DNA from: Longimycelium tulufanense | GTDB taxonomy: Bacteria; Actinomycetota; Actinomycetes; Mycobacteriales; Pseudonocardiaceae | Reading direction: 5' to 3' | Assembly (NCBI RefSeq): GCF_014645795.1 | Contig: NZ_BMMK01000001.1 | Span: forward strand, 208,745-272,744 | Length of the DNA stretch: 64,000 nt | Program-made: the position numbers and the translations under genes | The notes under the pieces: generated by a model | Databases searched by the model: none | Told to the model about the DNA's origin: nothing | What the model saw: only the letters and a program-made list of their open reading frames with translations | Shown here: positions 37,001 through 46,394 of the stretch, one piece after another | How the letters are laid out: each line of letters opens with the position of its first letter | Position numbering within the stretch: position 1 is the stretch's first letter

Positions 37001-37219
37001 CCGGACCTGATCAAGCAGACCAAGGTGAACTCGAAGAAGCAGTTCATGGAGTCGCAGGACTTCCAAGCGGCGGTCATTGAGGCGGTGGTCGAGAACCAGG
37101 AGGCCCACAACACCATGGCCGACTACTTCTTCAGCGACGGGCCTGGCATCAGCGCTGTCATCGTGGCGCTCGCGGACGCCTTCTACGAGGCCGCGATCGA
37201 TCAGCGGACGGACGTGTGA
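34079..37219 (+). CDS. hsdR: Type I restriction endonuclease subunit HsdR
   Basis: A 1,046-aa motor-nuclease subunit from GTG 34079, four bases overlapping hsdS. The N-terminal PD-ExK nuclease shows the acidic motif and VATVELKTD near residue 160. The SF2 motor follows with Walker A SAGSGKTNTIAW, DEAH box (DEAHSSQSG), motif III FAFTATPKNKT and motif VI QTLSRLNRTHR. A C-terminal helical region binds HsdM. Length and motif order are as expected for an active HsdR. With hsdM and hsdS this is a complete type I system. Confidence 0.95.
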   Translation: MTADHNEVVFESEICEYLAAHGWLYSANDTGYDRERALFPEDLFAWLEETQQAPYGKALRAAGSEARFLDVLATALDKPLEHGGGTLNILRNGVQYIGGGRLKMAQFRPETSLNTTTNEQYAAMRVRVMRQVHFSTSDQRCIDLVFFVNGLPVATVELKTDFTQSLDEAINQYRKDRHPLTNGRPEPLLSFGHRALVHFAVSNDLAAMTTRLEGEKTHFLPFNMGHDGGAGNPPGEGGRSATAYLWERVWEKHAWLNIIGRLMIVETKEEWDVATGTSVRRTSMLFPRFHQWEAVTNIVAAVREEGVGHRYLIEHSAGSGKTNTIAWTAHRLARLHVNDEKVFDSVIVVVDRTVLDGQLQEAIRQIDGSGKIVVTISPEDVRKAGAKSKSRLLATALRSGELIIAVTMQTFPFALEEIRADKGLKGKRFAVIADEAHSSQSGQISSKLKAVLTAEEIKEIEEGGPVDVESILAAEMTERAESENISYFAFTATPKNKTLELFGRKGPDGKPVEFHLYSMRQAIEEGYILDVLRGYQSYDTALKIAGQAESGEGEVVVEEAAARKGLMRWVKLHPTNISQKVQIIVEHFHANVAHLLEGKAKAMVVTDSRKAAVKYKKAIDAYIAKRAAKDASYNYRTLVAFSGSVTMAEDEEWVSDWGPQPSKDDEFTEANLNPGAGSDLAAAFKGATYTIMLVANKFQTGFDQPLLSAMYIDKKLSGVTAVQTLSRLNRTHRTAGGEQKRKTFVIDFVNKPEDIRAAFEPYFTNATLETETDPYVVVHLATKLAQAGIYTPEQVREVAELWVTRKGNNALSAAISPAKNEFARRYAAAIEADDKVTLNTLDLFRKDVSTYVRLYDFMSQIVDYGDPYMEMLSIFLRLLEKVIADSSWAAEVDLSDVVLVGVKHSKGTAVDISLTGDGELKGISAAGTGARQEPKYVALQVVIDKMNDLFGAESFTESQVREFVRGLVQRLLAYPDLIKQTKVNSKKQFMESQDFQAAVIEAVVENQEAHNTMADYFFSDGPGISAVIVALADAFYEAAIDQRTDV

Positions 37220-37469
37220 GCGGCCCGGCCCCGGAAGGGGACCGTGCGGTACAGGTTGAACAGCTACCACGACCGCAACACCACCGTCGCCGGCGACCAG
37301 GTTCGACGGCACTTCGCCACGGAGGAGGGCGTTGATCTGCTCGGCGGCGACGGTGCAGCACAGGCAGTTGGTTCCAGCCACGGTGCACGCCATGTGTGTG
37401 GGCTGATAGCCACGCCAGGCGCCCCGGTCGAAACTCAGTTACCGGATTTGACCTGGCGATCTGCGGTGA
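37220..37469. other. Short gap after hsdR
   Basis: About 250 bases with no gene or clear terminator recognised. It runs into a decayed transposase fragment. Confidence 0.35.
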
Positions 37470-38780
<1,311 letters not shown>

Positions 38781-38849
38781 GTGTCGTGGCGGGCCGCCGC
38801 TGTGTGCGAATGAAGATCTCGTTCTCTCGATGGACGTGGGAGGCTGCCC

Positions 38850-39520
38850 AGGTGCCTCTGCTCAAGAACATGCCGCTCGAACGAGCGAACCAGGTCTTGC
38901 GCCATCCGATCCACCAGGAGGGGATTGGCACCCTGGTGCGGCTGATCACTGCGTTGCGGCAGCGTCGGGGTGCTGAGGATTACTACCAGTTCCAGCAGGA
39001 TCTGCTCACGGCACTGCGCCGCAGCATTGCCGACACCGAAGCCAAGATCAAAAGAACCGTGCGCAACCTCGAACTCGTCGATGACCCCGACCGGGACCTC
39101 ATCCGCGACATCAACGAGCGCCGCGCCGAGCTACGCGCGCAGAAAGAACAGTTCGAGTCCCAACTCGCCGAGGTCGAGGAACGCATCCTGCACGCACCCA
39201 ACCCCGACCTGATCGACGCGCTACCAGTCGCGAAGATCCAGATCGACGAACTCTCCGACGATCTTGCCCGCGCCCTGTTTGAGGCGCTACGGCTGGAAAT
39301 CCACTACAACAAACACACCAACCAGGCCACCTGCCGTATCACCCTCACCGGGCAGACCATCACAGCGGCCCGCCACGCCGCCCGCACCGCCGTGGCACCG
39401 CTGCGGCGTCAACAAGGCGGTGACCAGCAGGAACAAAACAACAAGGACCAGGGTCACGTCCCAACCGACGACGACCCTGGTCCCATCCTTGTAGTGCCCC
39501 CGGCGCGGCTCGTACTGCAT
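38850..39520 (+). pseudogene. Large serine recombinase, C-terminal fragment
   Basis: The frame encodes a coiled-coil (DINERRAELRAQKEQFESQL), then PDLIDALPVAKIQIDELSDD and LARALFEALRLEIHYNKHTN, then CRITLTGQTI. This is the characteristic C-terminus of actinobacterial serine recombinases of integrative elements. The catalytic N-terminal domain and the zinc domain are absent, and the 5' side abuts the IS630 fragment. It is a relic of an integrase that probably brought part of this island. Confidence 0.65.
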
Positions 39521-39611
39521 CTACACGAACCCGTACCCGTCGTGAACTGCTGGTTTCCGCCACGGTTGACGTTGTTCGGCGTCACCGCCGCCGTTCGGAC
39601 GGTGATGCGCA

Positions 39612-39797
39612 GTGAACGCCGAGAAGGTCATCACGGGGTTGTCACCGTTGCAGGCCGATGGGCTGGCCTGCGTCGAGTGTGGAGCTGACTACCTCCGCAT
39701 CCGTGCTCCACATGTGCCGGTTAGCCGGCCGGTGACGGGCTCGCACTGCTGCTGCCCGGACAAGGTACAGCGCGCGGGGGGAGGTGTGCTGCGGTGA
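39612..39797 (+). CDS. Small cysteine-containing protein before DUF2637 gene
   Basis: 61 aa from GTG 39612, with CVECGADYLR and CCCPD suggesting a zinc knuckle. It overlaps the start of the DUF2637 gene by four bases (GTGA), as in many mobile-element gene pairs. I do not recognise the family. Small proteins with paired cysteines often lie next to transfer genes in actinomycete integrative elements. Confidence 0.5.
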   Translation: MNAEKVITGLSPLQADGLACVECGADYLRIRAPHVPVSRPVTGSHCCCPDKVQRAGGGVLR

Positions 39798-40561
39798 ACA
39801 CCACGGCATCCCCGGCTCGGCGGGACCGTGCGCTGTGGGTGCAGTGCGCCTGCACCCTGCTCGTGGCCGTCGGCGCGGCCTACGTCTCCTACCGGCACGG
39901 GCGTGAGTTCGCCCTGCGATTCGGCGCGGACGAGGCCACGGCCGCCATCTGGCCGCTGATTGTGGACGGGTTGCTGACCACGGCCACGGTCGAGCTGTGG
40001 AAGAGCAGCCACGGCCGCCGTGCCGGTGGCCGGTGGGCGGCGTGGTTGTCCTTCGTGTTCGGGATCTGCCTCTCGCTGTGTGCCAACGTGGCGGCGGCCC
40101 CGGAGTTGAGCGTGTTCGCTGTGGCGGTGGCGGCGTGCCCGCCGCTGGCGCTGCTGCTGGCGGTGGAGTTGCTCAACCGTGCCCTCAAGCGGCACCGTGC
40201 CGAGACCACGAGCGAGATCAGCACCGAGACCGCCGCGACGGGCGAGACCGGTGACGAGACGGCGTCGGTGGCGAGTCTCGCGGCGGTCCCGGCCGGGTCT
40301 CGTCTGCCAGTCGAGCCGACCGCCGAGCAACGGATGTGGGCGTACTACGTGACCGAGCGGTCGAAGGGCCGCGTGCCGACAGGTGCGGAATTGGACCGGA
40401 TCACGGGTACGAACAACTACGGCCGGAAGGTGCTGCGACGGTGGCGGCAGGCGGGGCACCTTCCCAGGGTCACCGGCCCCCGTGAGCAGGAACCGGCCAT
40501 TAGACCGGCGCGTCCCGCAGCTCGTCTGGTGCGTGAACCGGTTACCCGCCGCTTGCCGTAA
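39794..40561 (+). CDS. DUF2637 membrane protein of integrative-element type
   Basis: A 255-aa protein. The first 140 residues are the DUF2637 module with four membrane helices: LWVQCACTLLVAVGAAYVSY, IWPLIVDGLLTTATVELW, WAAWLSFVFGICLSLCANVA and VAVAACPPLALLLAVELL. The C-terminal 100 residues are soluble and contain a helix-turn-helix-like stretch (ITGTNNYGRKVLRRWRQAGH). DUF2637 proteins are frequent in actinomycete integrative and conjugative elements and are thought to aid transfer or spread. GGGGGAGG precedes GTG 39794. It ends 19 bases from the convergent methylase gene. Confidence 0.85.
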   Translation: MNTTASPARRDRALWVQCACTLLVAVGAAYVSYRHGREFALRFGADEATAAIWPLIVDGLLTTATVELWKSSHGRRAGGRWAAWLSFVFGICLSLCANVAAAPELSVFAVAVAACPPLALLLAVELLNRALKRHRAETTSEISTETAATGETGDETASVASLAAVPAGSRLPVEPTAEQRMWAYYVTERSKGRVPTGAELDRITGTNNYGRKVLRRWRQAGHLPRVTGPREQEPAIRPARPAARLVREPVTRRLP

Positions 40562-40580
40562 AAGCTTTAGCCCAAACTGC

Positions 40581-41786
40581 TTATGGCAGCTCGCGCAGCT
40601 GGTGATCTACGGGGACGGTCGACGGCGGCAGGGTTGTGATGAGGAGTTCGTCGGCGTCGCGCTTGCCGGTCTTGCCGCTGGCGGTGTAGCGCGTCCTTAC
40701 CAAACGTTTGGTCAGAGTCCAGGAGTGCACGCCGAGCGTCTCCCGGTCCTCGCGGCTCGGCGTCATGCGGGCGTGCGCATAGAGCCAAGGGCTTTCGGTC
40801 AGCAGTGGGTTGTTGTCGTAGCTGAGCAGCCAGCGAAACTGCGCCTTGGTGCGCAGGTATACGGCGAGCTGCATGTGGAGCATGTGGTCGTTCGATCCCG
40901 CCTTACCGGCCCTGTCAGCGCCATATCCACCGCTCGGATCGAAAGAGGTGCGGTACAAGTGGGAGGCCTTCTCGATATAGGGCGGGTCGAGGTAGGCAAC
41001 GACGCGGGAGGGGATCAGCTGCGGGTAGCACTCGGGTACATCAGCGAGCGTCTGTTTCCAATCTTTGTGCCAGACATCGACAAGTCGGCCGGTTTTATAC
41101 AAGTGACCGACGTATCGAAGCCGTTCCTCTATGGATTCCGGATTCCACCGACATCCGATGCCGTACGGGCTTTCCTGTTTGCGCCCACCAATCGGGCCTG
41201 CCTTGCCGTGGAGGATGCCAGAAAACGTTGTGCGGTTCAGGAACAGGCACTGCACCGCCAACCCAAGCCGGGCCGTGGCGGGCTTCGCGTTCCGAGCGGG
41301 TGCCCAGGAACGCCAGTAGTCCCACCGTTCGACCGCGGCCGCTCCGCCCGGCTTGATGTATCGGGTCCACTCGTCGTGCATACGGTCGATGAGCGGCTCC
41401 GTGTCAGCGGCTGCGGCCTGCCAGAATGCAGTCACCAGCGGATCAACGTCGGCGAGCAGTACTCGGTCGACGATCCCTTGGCCGACGAGTCGCAAGGACG
41501 CCGATGCTCCGCCGGCGAACGGCTCGACCAGCAGGTTGATTTCCGGAACGGTGCGCGAGCACTTGGCCGCATCCAAGATCCGGGCGATCACTGGGGCAAG
41601 GGACGACTTTGCCCCTGGGTAGCGTAGTGGCGACTGATACCTGCTCGTCATGAGCGCGTGGTCGATGGCGCCGAGAGGTGAGACGAGTTGGCGGGGGTTG
41701 TCGAGGATGTGCGTCGGGATTGTGGGCGTGGCAGCGCGAGCGGCGGGCAGGGGTGCGACTGGCGGTACATCCACATTCTGGATCAT
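40581..41786 (-). CDS. D12-class N6-adenine DNA methyltransferase
   Basis: A 401-aa Dam-type (MethyltransfD12) enzyme. The N-terminal SAM motif is SPLRYPGAKSSLAPVI, then VEPFAGGAS, and the catalytic motif IV is AYLDPPYIEK. A 45-residue N-terminal extension precedes the first motif; an internal ATG at 41651 could serve, but the start at 41786 overlaps the NurA stop by ATGA, which supports the longer form. It would methylate adenine in an unknown site. It is the last gene of the HerA-NurA-methylase operon, so it may mark host DNA against the nuclease pair. Confidence 0.92.
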   Translation of the reverse strand: MIQNVDVPPVAPLPAARAATPTIPTHILDNPRQLVSPLGAIDHALMTSRYQSPLRYPGAKSSLAPVIARILDAAKCSRTVPEINLLVEPFAGGASASLRLVGQGIVDRVLLADVDPLVTAFWQAAAADTEPLIDRMHDEWTRYIKPGGAAAVERWDYWRSWAPARNAKPATARLGLAVQCLFLNRTTFSGILHGKAGPIGGRKQESPYGIGCRWNPESIEERLRYVGHLYKTGRLVDVWHKDWKQTLADVPECYPQLIPSRVVAYLDPPYIEKASHLYRTSFDPSGGYGADRAGKAGSNDHMLHMQLAVYLRTKAQFRWLLSYDNNPLLTESPWLYAHARMTPSREDRETLGVHSWTLTKRLVRTRYTASGKTGKRDADELLITTLPPSTVPVDHQLRELP

Positions 41787-43183
41787 GGGGCAGACCGTCC
41801 CGGAGCCGGTTGCCCACCAGACGAGTCGAGGCCGAGACGTTTGGTGGCTACGAGGCGGAGCACATCGGTGCCCACGCCGATCGGGAACGCGGCTTTCCCG
41901 TGCGCGGCCGCCACCGGGATGATGCCATCGACGTACATCGAGGAACCGGTGCGGTCGATCACGTCGAGGATTGCCGGCAGCGTCGGGTAGGCCGCCGGAT
42001 CGGCTTTGCCGCCGTGGGCATCGTATGGTGCGCCGGTCGGCGGTGGCACGGTCGGGACGACGACTCGCCCATCAAGCGCGCGATACACGAACTTGCGGCC
42101 CCAGTACGTCTCCTTGCCGTAGGCGCGGGCGTTGTTGGCGTTGACGACGCGAGCGATGACCTGTTCGTCGCATACCAGCAGGTCGCCCGGTTCGAGAATG
42201 CCGTGCCGGGCCAGTTGGCGCGCGTAGTCGACCAGAGCGCCGGACTTCTCGATCCCACAAACGTATGGCGCTTTGCCCGGAGCAGTACTGCCCATCGCTT
42301 GGAAGTACTCGAGGGCTCGCCCGCGTAGCTTTGCTGGTGTGCCGAACACGGCCAGTGGGCCATCGATGATGAACAGCGTCGTGGGCAGGGCCTTTTGGCG
42401 CGACTGCTCCCACAGCAGCGTCGCCAGCCCGACCAGCACCAACAGCTCGATCACCGACATTAGCCGCCCGAGAGCGGACTGGTTCGTGCCCTCTTCGCCG
42501 ACCTCCTCATGGATACGAAGCACGTCGGTGGGAAAGAGGTGCACGCCACACGCGTCGCAGTCGACACCAGCGGGCGGCACGGGAACGTCCTTGTTGCAGT
42601 CCTGGGTCGGGCAGTTGACCGGCACTGTGGTCGCTGGCTTACCGGGGACGCCGTGGAGAAGGAAGAGCAGGTCCAGCAGTGGCTGGTCGAGGCGGTTGAC
42701 GTCGATCTTCTTCTGCCGGAACAGCTCGTTGATGGCCTCGCGCCACGACGTCACGATGTCGACACCGGCGCGCGTGTACGCGCCGGAGACGGGCAGATCC
42801 AGCGTCACGAGGGCGGTGTTGACCGCACGCTCGATCTTGTATGGGTCGACAAACCGCTCGGCCCGCTGCGACTCAAGGACGCCGAGGTCTACGTACGCGG
42901 CGGCGGCCTGTGCGAACCCGTACAGGACCGATGGTAGGCCGTCACGCACCTGCTCAACGACGTGTGAACCGTCGATTGCCAGCGCGGCGGTGAGGCGCCC
43001 TGGCGCAGGCGGGGCGGCGAAGTCGCCCCGTGAGTGGACTCGCTTGCGGATCGAATCCGAGTCCTGGATCGCCTCGGCCGGAACATGGAAGGTGCGTTGG
43101 TCCGCGATCGCCCGGACAGCGGCTGCCGAGTGCCCCAGCCGCGATGCAATCTCGTGAGCCCCGTTGGCGGTCTCGTACGACAT
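41783..43183 (-). CDS. NurA-domain nuclease
   Basis: A 466-aa protein with a NurA-type active-site strand LAIDGSHVVEQVRDG near residue 70, a second acidic strand FIIDGPLAVFG near 280, and VDGIIPVAAAH near the end, as in NurA 5'-3' nucleases (RNase H-like fold). A four-cysteine zinc ribbon (CPTQDCNKDV ... CDACG) is inserted near residue 200. NurA normally works with HerA in DNA end resection. Its ATG shares one base with the HerA stop and its stop overlaps the methylase start, so all three are made together. Confidence 0.85.
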   Translation of the reverse strand: MSYETANGAHEIASRLGHSAAAVRAIADQRTFHVPAEAIQDSDSIRKRVHSRGDFAAPPAPGRLTAALAIDGSHVVEQVRDGLPSVLYGFAQAAAAYVDLGVLESQRAERFVDPYKIERAVNTALVTLDLPVSGAYTRAGVDIVTSWREAINELFRQKKIDVNRLDQPLLDLLFLLHGVPGKPATTVPVNCPTQDCNKDVPVPPAGVDCDACGVHLFPTDVLRIHEEVGEEGTNQSALGRLMSVIELLVLVGLATLLWEQSRQKALPTTLFIIDGPLAVFGTPAKLRGRALEYFQAMGSTAPGKAPYVCGIEKSGALVDYARQLARHGILEPGDLLVCDEQVIARVVNANNARAYGKETYWGRKFVYRALDGRVVVPTVPPPTGAPYDAHGGKADPAAYPTLPAILDVIDRTGSSMYVDGIIPVAAAHGKAAFPIGVGTDVLRLVATKRLGLDSSGGQPAPGRSAP

Positions 43184-45252
43184 CAGAGTGCCGTCCCGTT
43201 CAGCGTCAACGGCGGGTCACCGGCTGCGGCTCGTGCCTCGTTGACGAGCGCGATGTCGTACCGATCGATCTGGACGGGGACGATGTACGGTGAGGACAGC
43301 GTCTTGAGCCGCACATACCCACGGTCCTCGGAGGCTATGATCGCATCTGAGAACGCCCCGAAGTCGTAGAACTTGGCCAGTTCCCGCACCTCTGTCGTGT
43401 TGTTCAAGTGGGCGACAACCCAGTTGGCAGTGTTCGCCTTGACCTGGTGCGCTACCCCAGAGACCTCCTGCGTCGCGTATGTCATGCCGAGATTGAGCTT
43501 GCTGGCTTCCTTGGCGAGCTTGACCCACACGTCGAGGTCATCCTTGTACCGGTCCGACGAGAACAGATTGTGAGCCTCCTCAAGCATCACCTGGATGTGC
43601 GGTGGTTCCTGTCCCGACGTGAACACCTCGGTCTGTTTGGAAAGGAGCCGACGCGTAATCGACTCGCTCAGCGCCTTGGTCACGGCCTCGGCCCCGACAT
43701 GCAAATCGACGATCACAATGCGCCCCCGGACCAGCTCCTGGTAAATCTCGATCGCAGGATCGTTCCGTGTCGCAGGGCTGTGAAACGGACGCAGCGGATT
43801 CAGGTTTCGCCAGCCTCGGACGCTGCGGTTCCCGCTGCGAGTCGTGAAGATCGGCTCAACGCTCTTCCAGCGGACATCCTTCGTGAAGCTGGTCGCGTCG
43901 GTGTCGCCGGCCTCGCGCAGCTCCACGATCTTGTCGACGACATCCTCGACGTCTGCCGCAGCGACCGTCACGAAGTTGGCGGTGCCTCCGGCCTGCGTAA
44001 ACGGGTTGCGGCCGAGTCCGGCGACTGCGGTTGAGCCAGTGATGCCCGTGACGATCTTCTGCTGAAAAGCGCCGCCAATATTGATTCGCACACGAAAATT
44101 TGCCGGTACTGTGAACCCCGCGCGCATCAGCGCACCGTAGAGAACGAGCCGGGCGCGTTGGGCATGTGTGGTGGCGGAGTGATCCCCTGGCACATCAGCG
44201 TAGGACGTGCCCGCGAAGTCTTTGACGTAGCCAGACTCATCACTGCTGAGAGTGTCGGAGATCAACCCCTGGACGGCGTCGATCTGGTTCTCGGAAAAGA
44301 AGTTGATGTTGAGAGGCTTCACGTGTGGCTGCGTACCGTCTGCGCCAAACTTGAAGATGCGGACGTGGTTCGCGCCGATCGCCGCGATCTCTGTGCCATC
44401 CTGCGTGTTCGGGTTGGCGTACTCCCCCTGCGGGTCGAAGATCAGCTGACCGATGGGGTGTCCGCCCATGGCGCGCTGCCGTTCGGAGACGACGAACGTG
44501 CGCGCGATGATGATCTTTGCGGTATTCGACTTGCCCATCCGGGTCATGCCGAGCAGAGCGGTCTTGTTGCCGATGAAGTCCCGAATGTTGACTTCGACTG
44601 CGGCGTCGGCTTGCTTGGAGGTCTTGGCTCGCCGCCGCGTCGCGGAGTACCGCACTGCGCCGATACGCACACGTTCGACCGGGCGCCCGGTCGGCTTGAG
44701 GTAGGAGGCGATCGTCGCGAGGCCGCCGCCGATAGGCTTCAGGACTCGATACGTGGACGTGGCGTAGAAGTTGTCCACGTCGGCACCGAACTCGAGCACC
44801 TTCTGCCCGTCCACGTCGTCTTCGTAGAAGGTGCCGAGGATCTTGCACCGCACGCCGGTGAACGACACTCGGTTCTTGGTGAACGGGTCGAGCTCCGCAT
44901 CGAGCACGACAGATGGCGATGGGTCCTGGTTGTTCGAAAGGGCCGTTCGCAGGGACTCCTCGCGCACGGCGTGCAGGTCGCGCTCAAGCGACAGCGGTGC
45001 CGTGCCCTCCACACGCAGAAGCAGCACCTCGTCGTCGTCGACGCGAGGGTCGTTGACGTCCTGTGCGGTCGCAAGCAGGAACGAGAACTGCGGGATGCCA
45101 CCAGCGTCGAACTTCCAGCGGTCGTGGGTCAGCACGACGGCCTGGCCGTAGTCGATCTGGTGAATCGCGCCGATCCGGGTCGACCGACCGTCCGCAAGCA
45201 GTTCCGACCGCAGCAACGACCCGGCGCCGACGCCGGGGATGAACTCTGTCAT
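43183..45252 (-). CDS. HerA-type hexameric DNA translocase ATPase
   Basis: 689 aa from ATG 45252 (GAGAGGG upstream); the longer open frame begins in unrelated sequence. The N-terminal HAS-barrel-like region is followed by Walker A LGMTRMGKSNTAK, a DPQGEY motif, Walker B VMLEEAHNLF and an arginine-finger region near the end. HerA rings pump double-stranded DNA and drive the NurA nuclease. It is followed directly by NurA and the D12 methylase. HerA partners in defence systems include SIR2 and DUF4297 effectors; here the partner is NurA plus a DNA methylase. Confidence 0.92.
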   Translation of the reverse strand: MTEFIPGVGAGSLLRSELLADGRSTRIGAIHQIDYGQAVVLTHDRWKFDAGGIPQFSFLLATAQDVNDPRVDDDEVLLLRVEGTAPLSLERDLHAVREESLRTALSNNQDPSPSVVLDAELDPFTKNRVSFTGVRCKILGTFYEDDVDGQKVLEFGADVDNFYATSTYRVLKPIGGGLATIASYLKPTGRPVERVRIGAVRYSATRRRAKTSKQADAAVEVNIRDFIGNKTALLGMTRMGKSNTAKIIIARTFVVSERQRAMGGHPIGQLIFDPQGEYANPNTQDGTEIAAIGANHVRIFKFGADGTQPHVKPLNINFFSENQIDAVQGLISDTLSSDESGYVKDFAGTSYADVPGDHSATTHAQRARLVLYGALMRAGFTVPANFRVRINIGGAFQQKIVTGITGSTAVAGLGRNPFTQAGGTANFVTVAAADVEDVVDKIVELREAGDTDATSFTKDVRWKSVEPIFTTRSGNRSVRGWRNLNPLRPFHSPATRNDPAIEIYQELVRGRIVIVDLHVGAEAVTKALSESITRRLLSKQTEVFTSGQEPPHIQVMLEEAHNLFSSDRYKDDLDVWVKLAKEASKLNLGMTYATQEVSGVAHQVKANTANWVVAHLNNTTEVRELAKFYDFGAFSDAIIASEDRGYVRLKTLSSPYIVPVQIDRYDIALVNEARAAAGDPPLTLNGTAL

Positions 45253-45415
45253 TCTCCGCCCTCTCGAGACACCGCCAGGAGGCACCCTCGCGCAGCTTAC
45301 CGACAAGATCGACGAACCCGTAGCGCGTCGTGGATGACTTGCAACGTGGGCAGCGGAAAACCGGTCGGTAAGCCGCCTACTGCGAGGTGGGGCCGCTGCG
45401 CCAAGTTCAGCCTGT

Positions 45416-45739
45416 TCACGGAAAAGGGTCCTCGGCCTCGGCGAACGGCTCTGCCCGTTCCCCGGCGAACTCGCGCAACCGCTGGCCAGCCCACTCCAGC
45501 GCGTTGGCCAAGACCACCATCTCGGCATCGCCACGGACGCGGATGGTGACCTGGTCAACATCAGAGGCGTGAGCGTGTGCCGTGTCGACCTCGATTCCGC
45601 AGTTGCCTTCCGAGTTGATCAATGTGATCTCGGTCCATCCGCCGTGCCCAGCGTCGCCACCCATCTCACCTGTCGTGGCGACGGCGACCTTGAGATGGCA
45701 GGCATCCTCGAAGAGTGCTTCATCCCGATGGACTGGCAC
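45416..45739 (-). CDS. Small protein of unknown function upstream of herA
   Basis: A 107-aa frame from GTG 45739. The middle reads GGWTEITLINSEGNCGIEVD and the C-terminal half has a predicted strand-helix (VDQVTIRVRGDAEMVVLANA ... LEWAGQRLREFAGERAEPF). Base use is consistent with a gene, but no Shine-Dalgarno is obvious. It lies 163 bases upstream of herA on the same strand and could be a regulator or accessory factor of that operon. I do not recognise the family. Confidence 0.5.
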   Translation of the reverse strand: MPVHRDEALFEDACHLKVAVATTGEMGGDAGHGGWTEITLINSEGNCGIEVDTAHAHASDVDQVTIRVRGDAEMVVLANALEWAGQRLREFAGERAEPFAEAEDPFP

Positions 45740-45917
45740 GGCACCAGAGTAGCGGCAAGGTCACTCAACGGCACGGAGTTGCCTGCCGGGGTAGATCGAG
45801 TTCGACACGTGAGGTCACCAGCCAGCGTAGAGCGCCGCTTCTTGCGGCTGTGACGGACAGTTGTCGATCAAGCGACTGCCGTGATTGGGCTGAAGCGGCG
45901 GGCCGTGAGCTTGTGAC

Positions 45918-46394
45918 GTGACGGATCAGTCGACGGTGGCAGTGGGACGGCGCGCGGCACGGGCGATCCTGATCGACGATCTCGGCCGGTTAGTATTGAT
46001 TAAGCGGACCAAGCCGGGGCAGGCGCCGTACTGGACCGCGCCCGGCGGCGGTGTCGAGGACACCGACGACTCAGTGGAGGCGGCTCTGTACCGGGAGCTG
46101 GCGGAGGAACTGGGCGCGAAGGCCACAGATGCGTCACAGGTGTTCCTGTTCAGCTCGCCGTCGGACGCGGGGGTCGCGGTGCAGCACTTCTTCGTGGCGC
46201 TGCTGGCCAGCCTGGACGAGTCGGCCCGCGGCGGCCCGGAGTTCAGTGATCCGTCGCGGGGCGGGTACGAGTTGGACCGCGTTGACCTGCGCGGAGATGA
46301 TCTGGTCGCCATCGACTTGAAGCCGACCGCGTTGAAGGAGTTCATCTTGGCCAACCGGGAGGCTCTGCTGGTCGAGGCGGGCGCGGTCGCCTGA
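45918..46394 (+). CDS. NUDIX hydrolase
   Basis: A 158-aa NUDIX protein. The box GGGVEDTDDSVEAALYREL followed by AEELGA fits G-x5-E-x7-REUxEExGU in full, so metal-dependent cleavage of a nucleoside diphosphate linked to another group is expected. N-terminal strands ARAILIDDLGRLVLIKRT fit the family. The GTG start overlaps a short run of GTGACGTGAC and has only a weak ribosome site. Substrate unknown. Its 3' end overlaps the decayed methyltransferase on the other strand. Confidence 0.9.
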   Translation: MTDQSTVAVGRRAARAILIDDLGRLVLIKRTKPGQAPYWTAPGGGVEDTDDSVEAALYRELAEELGAKATDASQVFLFSSPSDAGVAVQHFFVALLASLDESARGGPEFSDPSRGGYELDRVDLRGDDLVAIDLKPTALKEFILANREALLVEAGAVA

